A DNA stretch of 64,000 bases, taken from NCBI GenBank assembly GCA_018417955.1, contig JACTVC010000038.1, positions 62,001-126,000 on the forward strand, given 5' to 3'. The DNA comes from Laccaria trichodermophora (Eukaryota > Basidiomycota > Agaricomycetes > Agaricales > Hydnangiaceae). Position 1 is the stretch's first letter; the number at the start of each line of letters is the position of its first letter. This document shows, piece after piece, positions 1-11,107 of this stretch. The notes beneath the pieces are model-generated. The model searched no databases. It was not told where the DNA came from and saw only the letters and a list, made by a program, of their open reading frames with translations. The position numbers and the translations under genes were made by a program.

Positions 1-1302
1 GCTACACGTGTAGGGCCTCAAAGTGCCTGGGAAGATCAATGGTCCAATCGCTGGAACCCAAATGGTATGTACCACTACAAACAAAACGAGTCAAGTTCAC
101 AGTTGACTCTGGACAGTTTTTGCTCAACAGGGATACTTCGTCATTCTCCCCAACCCAACTGGTAGCACTACTTTCGGCCAGGGCAAGCCTTCTGTGTTTC
201 TTCCCGTCACCGTTGTCCTGAATGATCTCTAGAATTTACGGATGGTATTGCGGAAGACTGGGGAGGCAAGCCCTTCGTTGACATGATTGCTGGCTGGAAG
301 TATGCGCTTGAGAAATTCCCTGAGGTAATTTTTTTCAATTGATTTATGAGGGAATTATCCTTATCTCTTGCTAGATCGACTCAGACCGAGCTGTTGCTGC
401 TGGCGCAAGCTGGGGTGGATATGCTATCAAGTACTTTTCTTACGTTGGACGCCGCCCCTTTGCACCCTGACGTTCATTTGCAGTTGGATCCAAGGTCATC
501 CTGAATTTGGTTTTGGCTTCAAGGTGACGATGGTTATTGACTCTTACTTGTATGCTCTTTAACATTTCGTTAGGCTCTCGTTTGTCACGATGGCGTAAAC
601 CTTTTTGTTCTCCTTCATGTCTATGATTATCCTAAACCACTGGACTAGGTTTTTGACTCCAACTACAACGGGTACTCCACTGATGAGCTGTTCTTCGTAC
701 GTTTTCAGTAGCCGGTCTAGTTCTCCGTCACTTAGGTTTTGTTCCAGTTTAACCACGAATGGGGAGGAAGGTCAGGTCTGGGTGATAGTGTACGGTTTTA
801 AGCACAACTAAACAAAACTGTAGGCCATGGGAACCAAAAAGCAAGAAGCTTTCAGAACTGTAGGTTTTTTCTCCCTCTCTCTCTAAAAAATGGCCGTCCT
901 GCAATCGATCTAATGATGCGCTTAGGTATAGCCCGGCGAACTACGTAAACAAATGGTCGACACCGCAACTCCTCATCCATGGGAGCAAGGATTATCGTTT
1001 ACCAGAAACGGAGAGTATCGGCGCATACCATGCTTTGAAACAGTTCGTTTGGCCACTTTCTGTGATGGATAACTTGATACCAAGTTTTGTCTCTACGTAG
1101 GTTGGGAGTTCCAAGTAGACTTGTCATCTTCCCTGATGAGAATCATTGGGTACTCAACCACGGAAACAGGTTAGGATCCCATCGGTGCTAAGTAAGACTC
1201 AACTAACGTTTTCGAAATTTCAGTCTCAAATGGCACTACGAAGTCTTCCGATGGTTTGACCAATTCATTGGTGACAATGTCTCCAATCCCGAGACGATAT
1301 AG
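1..1302 (+). CDS. Dipeptidyl-peptidase V (S9 prolyl oligopeptidase), C-terminal part
   Basis: Secreted S9-family serine peptidase of the DPP V type, which removes dipeptides from the N terminus of peptides. Only the last 231 residues are here; bases 1-13 are the end of an upstream intron. Twelve exons can be joined in one frame: 14-64, 117-182, 233-324, 375-430, 484-523, 574-594, 649-696, 748-770, 824-859, 926-1042, 1101-1169, 1224-1302. The catalytic triad is visible: nucleophile Ser in GASWGG, Asp in HGSKDYR, His in PDENHWV. The family motifs NPTGSTTFGQ and IQGHPEFGFGFK are also present. The intron at 183-232 needs a GC-AG splice; with it the frame runs through with no defect, so I do not call this a pseudogene. 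Family assignment is firm; exact junctions are inferred. Confidence 0.88.
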
Positions 1303-2867
1303 GTTGGGCGTTGTTTCGAGTTTATAACATGTCCTATTAGTGGAAATCATCAACCTGGAGAAATCGTCTTGGAGTCAGTCGTGCACGCCTAGACACTCAG
1401 CTTTTTCCTCTGCTTTTCGGAGGACTTTCAACACTCTCTTGGGGGGCTTATGGTAAGTTTAAATTCGACGTCAACACAGTACAACCACACATTATTGTTG
1501 TCCTCGATATCCCACTACTTACTACTTAAGTATGCAAGTCTGTCTGCAAAAAATGCAGTCAAAGAAATATCTGGACAACCAAGATATTCTCTGATTTCTT
1601 TTGGTCTCAGCGTCAGGCGTGAGTCTTCTGCCCAGTACTTAAGCCCTGACGGTGTGCAGTCCGTGCCAATGCCCCAAACAGGTGAGTTGTATACTGGCAT
1701 GCCAAGTATTACATAAGTACGCTTTCTTGACACACAAGCGACACATTTTGAGAAGAAGTCTTCTCGAGCCTATTTGAGCCCACCAAATTTAGAACTTTCG
1801 AGCGTGTCTCTAAGAAAATGCCAAATTAGTATCCTCATTGTGTCATAAAAAACCAAAGATACAACCCGTATTGGGCTATTGGGCGCCAGTAAATAGCCCT
1901 CATGGGCGCTTGATAATAGATATTGCCTGAGTTAAGCCCCGACAAGAACGAGAGCCATGAAGCTTGAGCGGGAAAGCCGGGATGATACAAACAATATTCC
2001 TCTATGTGTCGGGAAAACGCTGTCATTTCCCCCCCCAAGCGCCAAGACCCATCGGTCATAGTCGGAAAAGCAACAGAGCAACATTTTTTGGAAAATGGGG
2101 GGGAGGTCGAAGGGCATTATGAATTCAAGCGGATAGAGACCAAGCCGCCACCCTCAATGGGTTGGGATGGGGCTGTCATCCCCCTGGATCCACGAAATAA
2201 TACACCTTCAACGTTGGGTGAATTCCATGGACGCTAGCTCAAAAAGCGGCATTGCGGACCCATGAAAAAAGGCAGTGGAGTCACTGGAGTGGAGGGATGA
2301 ATTTTTCATAAAGTTTCTGTTACCCTATCCTTATATATGTCCGCATACGCATGGCGCGCATGAGCGCTTTGTGCTTTACTAGGCTTTTTACATCATACAC
2401 AAATAGCCATCATCATGGTGCGAATCTGAAACAGAAAATGTTCCGATGCCTATTACTGTGATCACATTTTCGTTTGGTGAAGAGGCTCAGCGGTCATTAC
2501 AGTTGCTCTAACTTTTCGGCACCAATCTCTCTGATTCTCTCATGAAAAAATTTCGGTCTTGGCCGGACTTGTGATCTCAGTGTCAACCTGGCCAGACCGC
2601 GTGTTTCACAGCAGTTTACAGCTTGTCATTGCGGCAAGAATATCAGGTAATATCAAGGCTCATATGTCCGATGCAATCGTGCTCTACTTAGGTCCACAAA
2701 GAAAAGTGTCCCACATCTGATTAGCGCTCTGGACGATTAAAGGGGAAAGAATGAAATCAGAAACGCCCATAGCCTCTTTCTATATGATAACGCCGCAATC
2801 AAGCGCCCAAGTTGTCAAAAACGTGCATTTTTTTCGCATCGGTAACTCGCATGATCCCAGGCCCATT
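1303..2867. other. Intergenic stretch, no supported gene
   Basis: About 1.56 kb between the DPP V stop and the NCA2 stop. Both genes end here (tail to tail), so both 3' UTRs must lie inside. Short open frames exist (for example 1515-1733 minus and 2004-2237 plus), but none shows a recognisable motif or a plausible splice partner. The sequence is AT-rich in places, with a TATATAT stretch near 2332. Confidence 0.6.
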
Positions 2868-5051
2868 CTACACAAATCCCCCAACATTCCACCCCAGAAT
2901 TGTGCCCCAACACCTCCACATACGCTCAACAACCCGCATCTTCGCATCTCGTCCAAGTTCCGGGTCTTCAAGATCCGCAACATCCTCCAAGAATGCTTCT
3001 CTGACGGGGAGCCTTCCCCGAGTAAAGTAACCTGACGAAGACGAAGAGCCCGGTAGATAACGCTCTCCATACGTCCGCAGGCGGGTAACGGATAAAAGCA
3101 AGAGGCCGGTGGGCAGGGATGGAAGGGGCGTCGTGGGCTGCGTGATGAGTAGTCGTTCGATCCGCCTGTCAAGGAGATACCACATCAGAGTTCTGGTGGG
3201 TATTTAACAAGGATTGAGATAATACCTCATAACATTCCACACCTCTCTTCCACGTCGAGAACCGCCGTACCTTCCTCGGCCGCCGATGCCACCCAAAAGT
3301 CCTCCAAGCAGCCCAACCACAAGGTACACAATGGCGAATGCAGGCGCGACACCCACAAATGCAAAGGTTAGCTCCTGAGACTTAAGAAGCCTATCAATGC
3401 CAGAAAGCGCTTGATCGATGTCCACCTATGAGGGTACAATCAGAGAAAGAGGGTGAAAAGGATGTAGTACAACAAACTTTGGCTTTCTGAATTTGGATGA
3501 ACAAGCCCCTCAATAAAGAACCCATCATAGCTGATTTGAGGGGATGCCTGATGTCTTCCTCATATATCTCCATGATGGGAGTTAAATCGCCAACCCTTAT
3601 CTTTTGAGCAAGTGCATCGAGTTGCTGTGAATCATATCGCAATTCGTCGCGAGCAAGCGAAAGGGTCATGCGTTCCAACGACTATCGGTAATCTAAACGT
3701 CAGCAAAGGCAAGAAACGAAGGGAAGTCAGAAAGAAAGATACCTCCAAGTCTGCAATCACCCCCTCCTTGCTGACAATTACGCCGGCCTCTCCTTCCGCC
3801 CCGCCAGCTCTGACGGTTTTCAAGACCTCTTTAAGCGGTTCGACGAGCCACCCCTTCACAAATCCCTCCACCGTCTGTCTCGCATCCTTGAGCATATCTA
3901 AAAGCGTCACACGCGACGCGTACCCATAGCGCAAAGCATATAGGGTAAGCGGAGGAAGAAACAACAGTTTGGGCCAGAGCAAGGTAAACCGCGAAGGCCG
4001 TAGGAGATGCCGTGACTTCAGATAATCGAGATGAATGGGACCAAGGGACGGCAAGGATATTTGTGAAAGATATTGGATTACTCCAAAGGTATCGTCCAGA
4101 GCGGCAGAAGACACTGTTCCTGGCGTAACGACACTGTTCAACAACTCCAGAAAACCCAAGAATGAGAACGGTTCTTGTTGGCTGTTATTAGGGCTCGGAG
4201 TGCCAATGAGAGCAGCAAGAGGTCCGCGAAGCTGAGCAAGCCTTCCAAGCGCATCGGCACGCTCGTCCCTTATTTTCTCGAGCTCCTTTCTATTGTATCT
4301 ACATTCCTGTTGCGCAAGGAAACTAGGTAGCGTGATGTATGAGAGGACTTTCTTGATTGGGGATGAAGCTTCGGTTTTCGGAGAGAGGATAAATGCAGAA
4401 GAGGTGATGGAGAGTGGTTGGGGAAAGAAAGTCGTGACAAGGGCCGAAGGATGCAGTGAATTTGGACTTGGAAAGAGTTTGCGCAAAGACGCAGGGGATA
4501 GAGTTGATAATTGCAATGGCAAGTCTTTAGCTTGAACGGTTTGAACGATGATGCGTGCAACATCCAAGAGGCGACCTGGTAAAGCTGGAAGTCCCAATTA
4601 TTAACGAACATCTTGTTAAATGAGGAAACAAACTTTGCAAAAGATACCAAGTAACATTGAGTCGAGAGCGCTCAATATCAGCCCACCATTCCGCCTCCGC
4701 CTCGACTTCTGTCGCCTGCGTCAAATACGTATCTAGGGCTTCCGCATAGACAGCCACGACAAGCTTAGTAACAATGGCATGCTTCAGTGCCTCCTCCTCC
4801 GGATCTTCTGCACTCAAGACAGTAGGTGTATCGAGACTTCTGAGAGAGGTGACCGTGTTGGCAACTACGGAAGAGGTGATGGTTTGAGTGTCATTTAGCG
4901 AGACGAGCAAAGCGTGCAATGCATGTTTTTTTGAAGGGTCTGAGTTAGACAACGCGTCTGTGGTAGACTCTCCGGGTAATGGGAACGGTGGTTTGAAAAC
5001 AAAGGATTGGATGAGTGGTTTCGTGAATTGGCATACGAACTGAGAGGGCAT
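2868..5051 (-). CDS. NCA2: NCA2, mitochondrial outer-membrane protein affecting ATP synthase expression
   Basis: Homologue of yeast NCA2 (nuclear control of ATPase 2), a mitochondrial membrane protein needed for correct expression of ATP synthase subunits 6 and 8. Five exons on the minus strand: 4634-5051, 3743-4584, 3478-3681, 3226-3425, 2868-3192. Together they give 662 residues with no frame conflict. The diagnostic C-terminal half is clear: YDSQQLDALAQKIRVGDLTPIMEIYEEDIRHP (split by me as YDSQQLD, GDLTPIMEIYEEDIRHP), then VDIDQALSGIDRLLKSQELT, followed by a hydrophobic segment (FVGVAPAFAIVYLVVGLLGG) and WYLLDRRIERLL. Start is the first in-frame ATG. Upstream, a perfect 13-base palindrome (CTAGGTCACCTAG, about 5098-5110) sits about 50 bases before the start codon. 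Introns are 33-61 bases; the 33-base one (3193-3225) is very short. Confidence 0.9.
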
Positions 5052-5360
5052 TGGTTGTCCACGAAAAGTAACGGTCGCGTGACCTCAATGTTGTCACTAG
5101 GTCACCTAGTAGCCAAACAACGCGTACCCCCCACGCACAACTCACGCACCGATCAAACGAAATACAAGTTTAATACAAGTCAATCCTCTCTGGACATGAT
5201 TCTGGTATTACGGTAACCTTATTTCAAGAACAACGTTATTGTGGCTGAAACTCATCCCACAACCATTAAATAATAGAATCTTGAGCTTGAACGCCAGTGA
5301 CGTGAAAGCTCTTTTACAGCTCTTTCATTTCACATGACGGGCTGTTAAATTTCATATCTC
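5052..5360. promoter_or_regulatory. Upstream region of NCA2
   Basis: About 310 bases between the NCA2 start and the minisatellite. It contains the palindrome CTAGGTCACCTAG (5098-5110) and a second GTGAC...GTCAC pair just before it, but no coding frame worth reporting. It probably holds the NCA2 promoter; that role is inferred from position only. Confidence 0.4.
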
Positions 5361-5650
5361 CCAGCTTCCAGACTCCATGCAAGCAGCAAATCAATTGGTT
5401 CATTCTGTCCAGGGTAAATAGATCACCACCTTGCTTCCAGACTCCATGCAAGCAGCCAAGATTTAATTTGTTCATTCAATCCACAGTAGATAGCTCTCCA
5501 CCTTGCTTCCAGACTCCATGCAAGCAGTCGAGATTTAATTTGTTCATTCAATCCAGGGTAACTGGCCCTCCACCTTGCTTCCCCAGACTCTATGCAAGCA
5601 GCCAAGATTAAATTTGTTCCTTCCATCCAGGGTAACCGGCTCTACAGCAT
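5361..5650. repeat. Minisatellite, four units of about 72 bp
   Basis: Four tandem copies beginning at CTTCCAGACTCCATGCAAGC or a close variant, at about 5365, 5434, 5506 and 5578 (spacings 69, 72 and 72 bases). Each unit also carries TTTGTTCATTCAATCCA-like and CCACCTTG segments. The copies differ by scattered substitutions and one 2-base insertion. The array ends only a few bases from the nitronate monooxygenase stop codon, so it probably lies in that gene's 3' UTR. On the minus strand the 72-base period keeps one frame open as a 24-residue repeat, but two stop codons separate it from the enzyme. Confidence 0.9.
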
Positions 5651-5653
5651 GCT

Positions 5654-7209
5654 CTACAATCTGGCCTTATTAGAAACAGGACAACTCCCCGAGGCGCCAA
5701 CGACCTGCGCCAAACCGCCAATAATCTCCGCCACCTGTTTCTCCAGCCTCTCTAACAGCTCCTTACATGTTGGTATATCATCGATCAAGCCCACAGCTAT
5801 CCCAGCTGACCAGATCCCATAATCTGGGTCACCAAGTTCATATACCTTCCTTCCACGAGCGCCAGACACCAGGTCCTTGACGTCCTCAAATTTGGCTCCT
5901 CCGGGCCGACGCTCGATGGCGACAACTTCCATAGCCACCTTGTTTTTGAAGACGCGGGCAGTGTTGTGTAGGGTGCGGAAGATGTGCACGGTGTCGCGCT
6001 CAGTGGAGGCTACGATTTTTTCTTTGATGTTTTGGTGGATTGGACTTCAGAAGAATGTAATTCAGTATAATAATAAGACATTGCCATAAGAGGATACTTG
6101 CCTTTCAAAGGTACACATGAAGCGCGTGCCTTGTGACAAAGTTGTTAAAAAAAGGCGCTATCAAAGTTGTAAAATGGAATAGAACGCACCCATATTGACG
6201 CCCTAAAGGTCCGACATTGAGTAATAATTCACAGATAGAAGATGTACGCTTACAGCAGCGCCTAATGCCAAAGCCGCAGCAAATCCTCGAGCGTCAGCGA
6301 TACCTCCTGACGCAATAAATGGAACCTTGAGTTCTTTGGCAGCACGGGCCATCTACGCCCTACTTCAGCGCCACTCCTAGTGATTGAGATCCTTCCGACA
6401 TACTAGTACCAAACCACCAATATCATCCTCTCCCGGGTGACCAGCACCTATTTCAAGCTAGGAGTCAGTTCTGGCCAGCACAACAACAATTTGTGGACGT
6501 ACATTCCAACCCATCAATGCTGATGACATCAACGCCCAATCTCTCCGCGCTCTAATAAAGTCGGTGAGAAACGATATATCCAACATAAACATGCAAGTAA
6601 CGAACCTTGGCATGTCTGATAGCAGTGCACTTGTGCAACACAATGCACCCATTACTCTTGAAATATTTAATCAAAGCACCCGCTTCGCACCGCATCAGCG
6701 TCCCATTCCCCTCAAAGCGAAACAAAAAATACATACGATTATTTCCAGCCGTTTCAAATATCGTCACACCCTCCTCAACCGCCGCCCTGGCATACCCTTC
6801 ATAATCCGGGGGATTGATGCTGGGGAGTAGGGTGATGTTCACACCGAATGGCTTTGAGGTTAATGTTCGGGTTTCACGAATTGCAGCGCGCAGCGCTTCA
6901 GGGGATGGTTGGGTTAATGCGGTGAGTACGCCTGCGATGTATGGTGAGCTTAAGATAGGTCCTTTGGATCAAGGAGGAGTGCGAACCGAGGCCACCAGCT
7001 TCGGATACGGCTGCTACAAGTCTTGGGACGCCAACCCTAAAGAAGTGGGTTAGTCGATAAAAAGCTGGTGCGCGTTGTGCTGGTACCATTGCATTCCACC
7101 TTGTACCGCGGGTCTAAAGGAGAAGATCAGCCAACCGCGCGTGAAAGGTGAAAAGAAGACAAACGCACATACGAATTCCGAGCAACTTTGTGAGGGGAGT
7201 TGTCAACAT
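5654..7209 (-). CDS. Nitronate monooxygenase / 2-nitropropane dioxygenase, FMN-dependent
   Basis: Class I-like nitronate monooxygenase: an FMN TIM-barrel enzyme that oxidises alkyl nitronates such as propionate 3-nitronate. The spliced protein (about 335 residues, many introns of about 50 bases) starts MLTTPLTKLLGIRIPAVQGG. It carries QGGMQWVGVP, GGLGVLTALTQP, PFGVNITLLPS, FETAGNNPG, the ECAGHPGEDDIGGLV segment with the conserved His of the family, PFIASGGIADARG and GVNMGTRF (phosphate binding). The last exon is 5654-6044. It is preceded by a GC-AG intron (6045-6101, donor GCAAGT). The start at 7207-7209 was chosen because it opens directly into the conserved N terminus. The peroxiredoxin gene ends 137 bases upstream on the same strand. 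Confidence 0.9.
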
Positions 7210-7346
7210 CTTTGGGCAATTCTTAGGGAGAGCCGTGAGCGGTGTTTAATGGTATCAAGCGGGGTAGCATGAGCAGCTGAAATTTGGCACATTTCCGGCA
7301 TATCGTAACAGCCGAGCTTACAATGTTACATAATACATCCCGCCTA

Positions 7347-8055
7347 TTACGCAGTCCCTGTCTCTTCTTCTTCTCCGTCCAGTTTATCCAACCACTTTTC
7401 AACAAACTTGGAATGAGCACCATAGTTCATTGTCGCGTCCAGCGCATCTCTGTTGACCATTTCAGTCAACCTCGTTCATAATCAATTTGAACGAACACAA
7501 ACCTGACTACCCCCTTCTTATCAACGATGAACGTCACACGCGCAACCGCAACGAGCCCGTACATGCCCTTGGAGATTCCGTACGTCTTGAACACTTCCTT
7601 GTCGACATCACTCAGTACCGGGTACTATCACCAAAGTCAGAATGCCAATATATCAGATTGCCAGGATCTCACCGTCAACTGTTCCTTCTCAACAAATGCT
7701 TTCTGTTTCTCAACAGGATCGGGACTGATACCGATGATTTGCACTTTTCCAGGCTTAAAAGTGTCTTTCTCTGATCAGAATGTCAGAATAGATGGTTGCC
7801 CTTGATGGTAGGCTGTACCAACCAGCTATAGCATCGCGGAACTGGCATGCTTGTCGTGTACACCCCATTGAGCCTGTGTTCAACGTCGATCGCGTACATC
7901 TCAAATTGCGGCTTATAGAAGGTACCTGATTCTGGGTAAAAGAAGAGCGCAGTAGGTAAACCCGTAGCGCCTGGGGTGAAGGTGTAATCTTCCCCATCGT
8001 AATTCTTCAGTGTAAACGGGGGCGCAGGCTTGCCAATGAGGGACTGGTAGGACAT
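7347..8055 (-). CDS. PrxQ/BCP-type peroxiredoxin
   Basis: Thiol peroxidase of the AhpC/TSA superfamily, PrxQ (bacterioferritin comigratory protein, yeast Dot5) type, reducing hydroperoxides with thioredoxin as the usual partner. Five exons on the minus strand: 7926-8055, 7823-7873, 7673-7770, 7503-7624, 7347-7449; 167 residues. Peroxidatic Cys48 and resolving Cys53 are in GCTRQACQFRD, the CX4C spacing typical of PrxQ. The usual T/P-x-x-C context (NTPGC) reads SGSMGC here, so the normally conserved Thr is Ser and the Pro is Met. Downstream FFYP, IIGISPDP and YPVLSD match the fold. No signal peptide is evident; a cytosolic or nuclear location is inferred. The N terminus (LIGKPAPPFTL) supports the chosen start. 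Confidence 0.92.
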
Positions 8056-8406
8056 GATGATGTGGATCCAATTAGATGGGTTTGGACGGAATCCGGTATT
8101 TATTGTTCATGTTTTGACGTACGTCACTGTACTAGAAGACCATTGGCCTCGGCCCTCGTGACACTTGTGAATAGAGATCGTTTCGTCGTGAATGACATTG
8201 ATACCAAGTATGTTGCATTTTACGGTAGAACCTCATGAAAGAGTGTAGCACAATCGGATAGATAGAGAGAAATGTTTTAATGAGCATGCGGCATACCATG
8301 AAGATTAAAGAACATGCTGGGGGATCATACGTGAGCGACGATGGTAGATAGCAGGCGTCGGCCCAGGTGGTGGGTGTAGTTGATTGCGCACAACGTCATG
8401 ACACAT
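8056..8406. other. Intergenic, peroxiredoxin promoter and eS19 3' end
   Basis: About 350 bases between two genes on the same strand. It should hold the eS19 3' UTR and the peroxiredoxin promoter. I see no coding frame or distinctive motif in it. Confidence 0.5.
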
Positions 8407-9007
8407 CTACTCCTCTTCCTCCTCCTCTTCATCTTCCTCCTCCTCCTCCTCCTCCTCATCGGATTCCTCCTCCTTGGCCGCCTCGACCACAGCAGTAGCA
8501 ATTCGGTCCAAATCCCGTTGCCCATCCTGAGAGATCTTACGGCCCCCATTGTCTGATTTTTCTAGCACGCCAATCTTCTCCAATGATTGGCAGATCTTTC
8601 GCTGCACGGAGGCGGAAGAGTCGGCGTGGTGTGAGGGACGATTGCCGCGCCTGTTGCGGCCGCCGTGGAGTTTTGTCAAAGCGCCGATACCGACCTCTTT
8701 GCGGAGGTATATGTGCCGTGCGACAGCAGCTGTTTAGAATGATTAGAATGCTTCTATTATAAGTAAAAGATAAAAGAACACGGACCTGCGCGAACATAGT
8801 ACCAGTCAGGATCATAAGGAGCGAGTTCCTTGAAAGAGCCAGTCTTTACGAGATCAACCCATGTTGGTACCTCGAGTTTTCCAGAACGCTTTAGATGTGA
8901 AGCGTATGCGGTGATGAAGGCGTCCGCGCTAGTAATGAATTCAGCTTCAATATTGACGAAAGTATTGCAACGGCAGCATCTAACCCGATATCTCGTACTC
9001 CCGGCAT
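8407..9007 (-). CDS. RPS19: 40S ribosomal protein eS19 with long acidic tail
   Basis: Ribosomal protein eS19 of the small-subunit head, needed for 18S rRNA maturation. Three exons: 8985-9007, 8786-8928, 8407-8729; 162 residues. It starts [20 protein letters not shown]. Family signatures are [53 protein letters not shown] and [15 protein letters not shown]. The first exon is only 23 coding bases, common in fungal ribosomal protein genes. The protein ends in about 21 almost purely acidic residues (Glu with one Asp-containing break and one Ser), written in a GAG/GAA repeat at 8410-8472. Typical eS19 stops shortly after the RDLDRIA helix. A GTTGAC hexanucleotide repeat lies just upstream at about 9040-9060. 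Confidence 0.95.
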
Positions 9008-9421
9008 GTTGGATTTTAATTTCTTGAGGAGGGGCGGGCGTTGACGTTGACGTTGACGACGACTTTGTGTGGATCACTTTTGGTGGCGGACGGCATTGCC
9101 CGAGAAACTGTACAGCAGATAGAGACGGAGATGTGATTAGTCAGCAGCAGACCTCTTCTCTCTAATGCCAGTGATGGGTATCCTGAAATTGCTCATAATT
9201 GCCTTTGTACAGCATGCATTATGCATAACAGCAGATAGTTCGAGGCTGTACCAGCCTTCGAGCTCGTCAAGGCTGGTAGAGGTTATACGAGGTGTTCATG
9301 CAGGTGCCTTGTAATTTCCTTTGCAATTTCCCTTTTTGTAATATTTCTTGTCCAGCTCTCCCACGATTCCGCCCCGCCATTTATACGGTTGCTCCCATCG
9401 TTGATAACATCGCTGGCTAGC
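9008..9421. promoter_or_regulatory. Divergent promoter region, eS19 / F-box gene
   Basis: The 414 bases between the two start codons serve genes on opposite strands. The eS19 side contains three and a half tandem GTTGAC units (about 9040-9060) in the likely 5' UTR. I see no other recognisable element. Confidence 0.45.
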
Positions 9422-10786
9422 ATGCCATTCTCAACTATCAATGTCTTGCCTCCGGAGTTACTCATCCAGATATTCACGTATTGTGTCTCCAACGATGCAC
9501 TCGCCCCCTTGAACCTCCGGGCTGTTTCTACTACATGGAAAGATACCGTCGACAACTCACCTGCCGTCTGGCAACTCATCTCACTCGATAGCGATGCCCG
9601 TTCACCACTCTGTTCTCGCCATCAAGCAGAGTTCTGGGTAAACAGGTCCCAGCCCCTACCCGTCGACGTAGAAATCAGCGCACACGATCTCGACCTCCTC
9701 CTTCCCCTGATCTCTCCCCTTCTTCCCTCCATAGACCGTTGGCGGACGTTCAATCTCACAGGAAGACGAGAGGAGCATGTCAACATGGAAGACCTTGATT
9801 TACCCCCAGACTCTCTCAAGCGCCTCCATGTCTTCTTACACGATCACGATTTCGATGACCTCGATGAAGAGGTGATGTCCCCCCCAAAGATCACATTCAC
9901 CCGCACCTACCCAATGTGGCCAGAACCGTTCACCATGAACATCTGGCTCTCCAAACTCCCTTGCCCACTCCTACTAACTCCCCTCCGATTCACGCATGTC
10001 ACGATATCTGAGGGACCAGCAGTCGGAATACAAACCCACCCACAACCCGTTCTCGAGTTTCTCACCGCCTGCCCCGAACTCGAATTCTTCTGCTTCTACG
10101 GCTGGCCACACGACGATCAGCCGCCCCCAGAGCACCTCCCAATAGTCCACCTCCCCAACCTCCGCACACTCCGCCTAAAGAGCACCTGCTCAGCCCGTGC
10201 CCTCCTCTCCTCACTCAACACACCCAGGCTGCGGAACCTCTACCTCGCGCATCTGAACGTCGATTTCATGCTACAGCAGGCAGAACACCGCGAAGCCGGG
10301 GACAGCGACGACGATGCGCGAGATTACTCCCAGTCTCCATGGAGCGACCACGCAACCGGCATGGGGCTACGCAAGCTCATCAATCAATGTAACCCTCCCA
10401 TCCGAATCCTCGAGATGGATTTTAGCGACATGCGGACGAAGGATTTCCGGTATGTGTTTGGTCGGCTCGAGGACTTGGAGGAGTTTAGAATCGTCGCTTC
10501 GGATATGTCGGACAAGGTTATTGCGTTGTTCAAGCCGGTGTTCAATGTGGACGGTACGGCCTTGATCAGGTTACCCAGATTGAGGCACCTGGAGCTCTAT
10601 AATTGTCCACGCCTCACGGGGGACGCTGTCGTCAACGCCTTGGAGCCACGCGTGGTATACACTGATGCTCGAAATACGGATGGCAAGCTCATGGAAGTGG
10701 CGGTTGTGGGTTGTGATGGCTTTACGCTTTGGCATGAACAGTTGCTGTCGGAATCTTTGGGCAAGCGATTGCGGACACATGATTGA
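9422..10786 (+). CDS. F-box-like protein, intronless
   Basis: Single-exon reading frame of 454 residues. The N terminus (INVLPPELLIQIFTYC ... LRAVSTTWKDTVDNSPAVWQ, about residues 6-50) is an F-box, the module that binds Skp1 in SCF ubiquitin ligases. The rest is a leucine-rich, weakly repetitive region of the kind found in the large agaricomycete F-box family, where it is thought to recruit substrates. Key features are an acidic stretch near residue 300 (DSDDDARDY) and LRR-like segments LRKLINQCNPPIRILEMDF and LPRLRHLELYNCPRL. The ATG at 9422 opens directly into the F-box; the frame is open upstream to a TTG at 9389, but there is no earlier ATG. The substrate is unknown. These families expand and decay quickly, so this could be lineage-specific. 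Confidence 0.82.
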   Translation: MPFSTINVLPPELLIQIFTYCVSNDALAPLNLRAVSTTWKDTVDNSPAVWQLISLDSDARSPLCSRHQAEFWVNRSQPLPVDVEISAHDLDLLLPLISPLLPSIDRWRTFNLTGRREEHVNMEDLDLPPDSLKRLHVFLHDHDFDDLDEEVMSPPKITFTRTYPMWPEPFTMNIWLSKLPCPLLLTPLRFTHVTISEGPAVGIQTHPQPVLEFLTACPELEFFCFYGWPHDDQPPPEHLPIVHLPNLRTLRLKSTCSARALLSSLNTPRLRNLYLAHLNVDFMLQQAEHREAGDSDDDARDYSQSPWSDHATGMGLRKLINQCNPPIRILEMDFSDMRTKDFRYVFGRLEDLEEFRIVASDMSDKVIALFKPVFNVDGTALIRLPRLRHLELYNCPRLTGDAVVNALEPRVVYTDARNTDGKLMEVAVVGCDGFTLWHEQLLSESLGKRLRTHD

Positions 10787-11107
10787 CCGTTTGATTTATT
10801 CATCTGTATGACCATCTTCCATATAGTGTACTAATGTTTCGAGGATGTTCACCATGTAGATTACTAGTGTACCAAAAAATCTCAAGAATTTGGATGGACG
10901 ACAGAGCTGCATGTTGGACATCTTGACGAAAGGGGGACCTTGGTTTCCCATACCGTTTTTAACCACGTCCGAGTTGAGGTAACGACGCGACGCCATCTGG
11001 ATAAAACGCGATATCTGGCTTGCGTGGCACAACGACGCTGCATACGTCGAAGGGGTTGACAACGCCTTGCAGTCTCCGAGGAACCTGAGGGGGAGAGAAT
11101 CCCTGAC
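10787..11107. other. Intergenic, probably eroded retroelement
   Basis: About 320 bases between the F-box stop and the first clear copia coding frame. It may contain decayed flanking sequence of the same retroelement, but frames are broken and I could not align a named domain to it. Confidence 0.35.

Noticed and set aside
1..1302. DPP V fragment as a pseudogene
   Set aside because: Apparent frame breaks disappear when short introns, one of them GC-AG, are removed; catalytic residues are intact.
5423..5626. Minus-strand repeat-coding frame in the minisatellite
   Set aside because: In phase with the nitronate monooxygenase but separated by two stop codons; the open frame follows from the 72-base period.
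8325..8549. Arg-rich minus-strand frame
   Set aside because: It is the alternative frame of the GAG/GAA repeat that encodes the eS19 acidic tail.
9389..9421. Extension of the F-box protein to a TTG codon
   Set aside because: Non-ATG start without support; the ATG at 9422 opens directly into the F-box.
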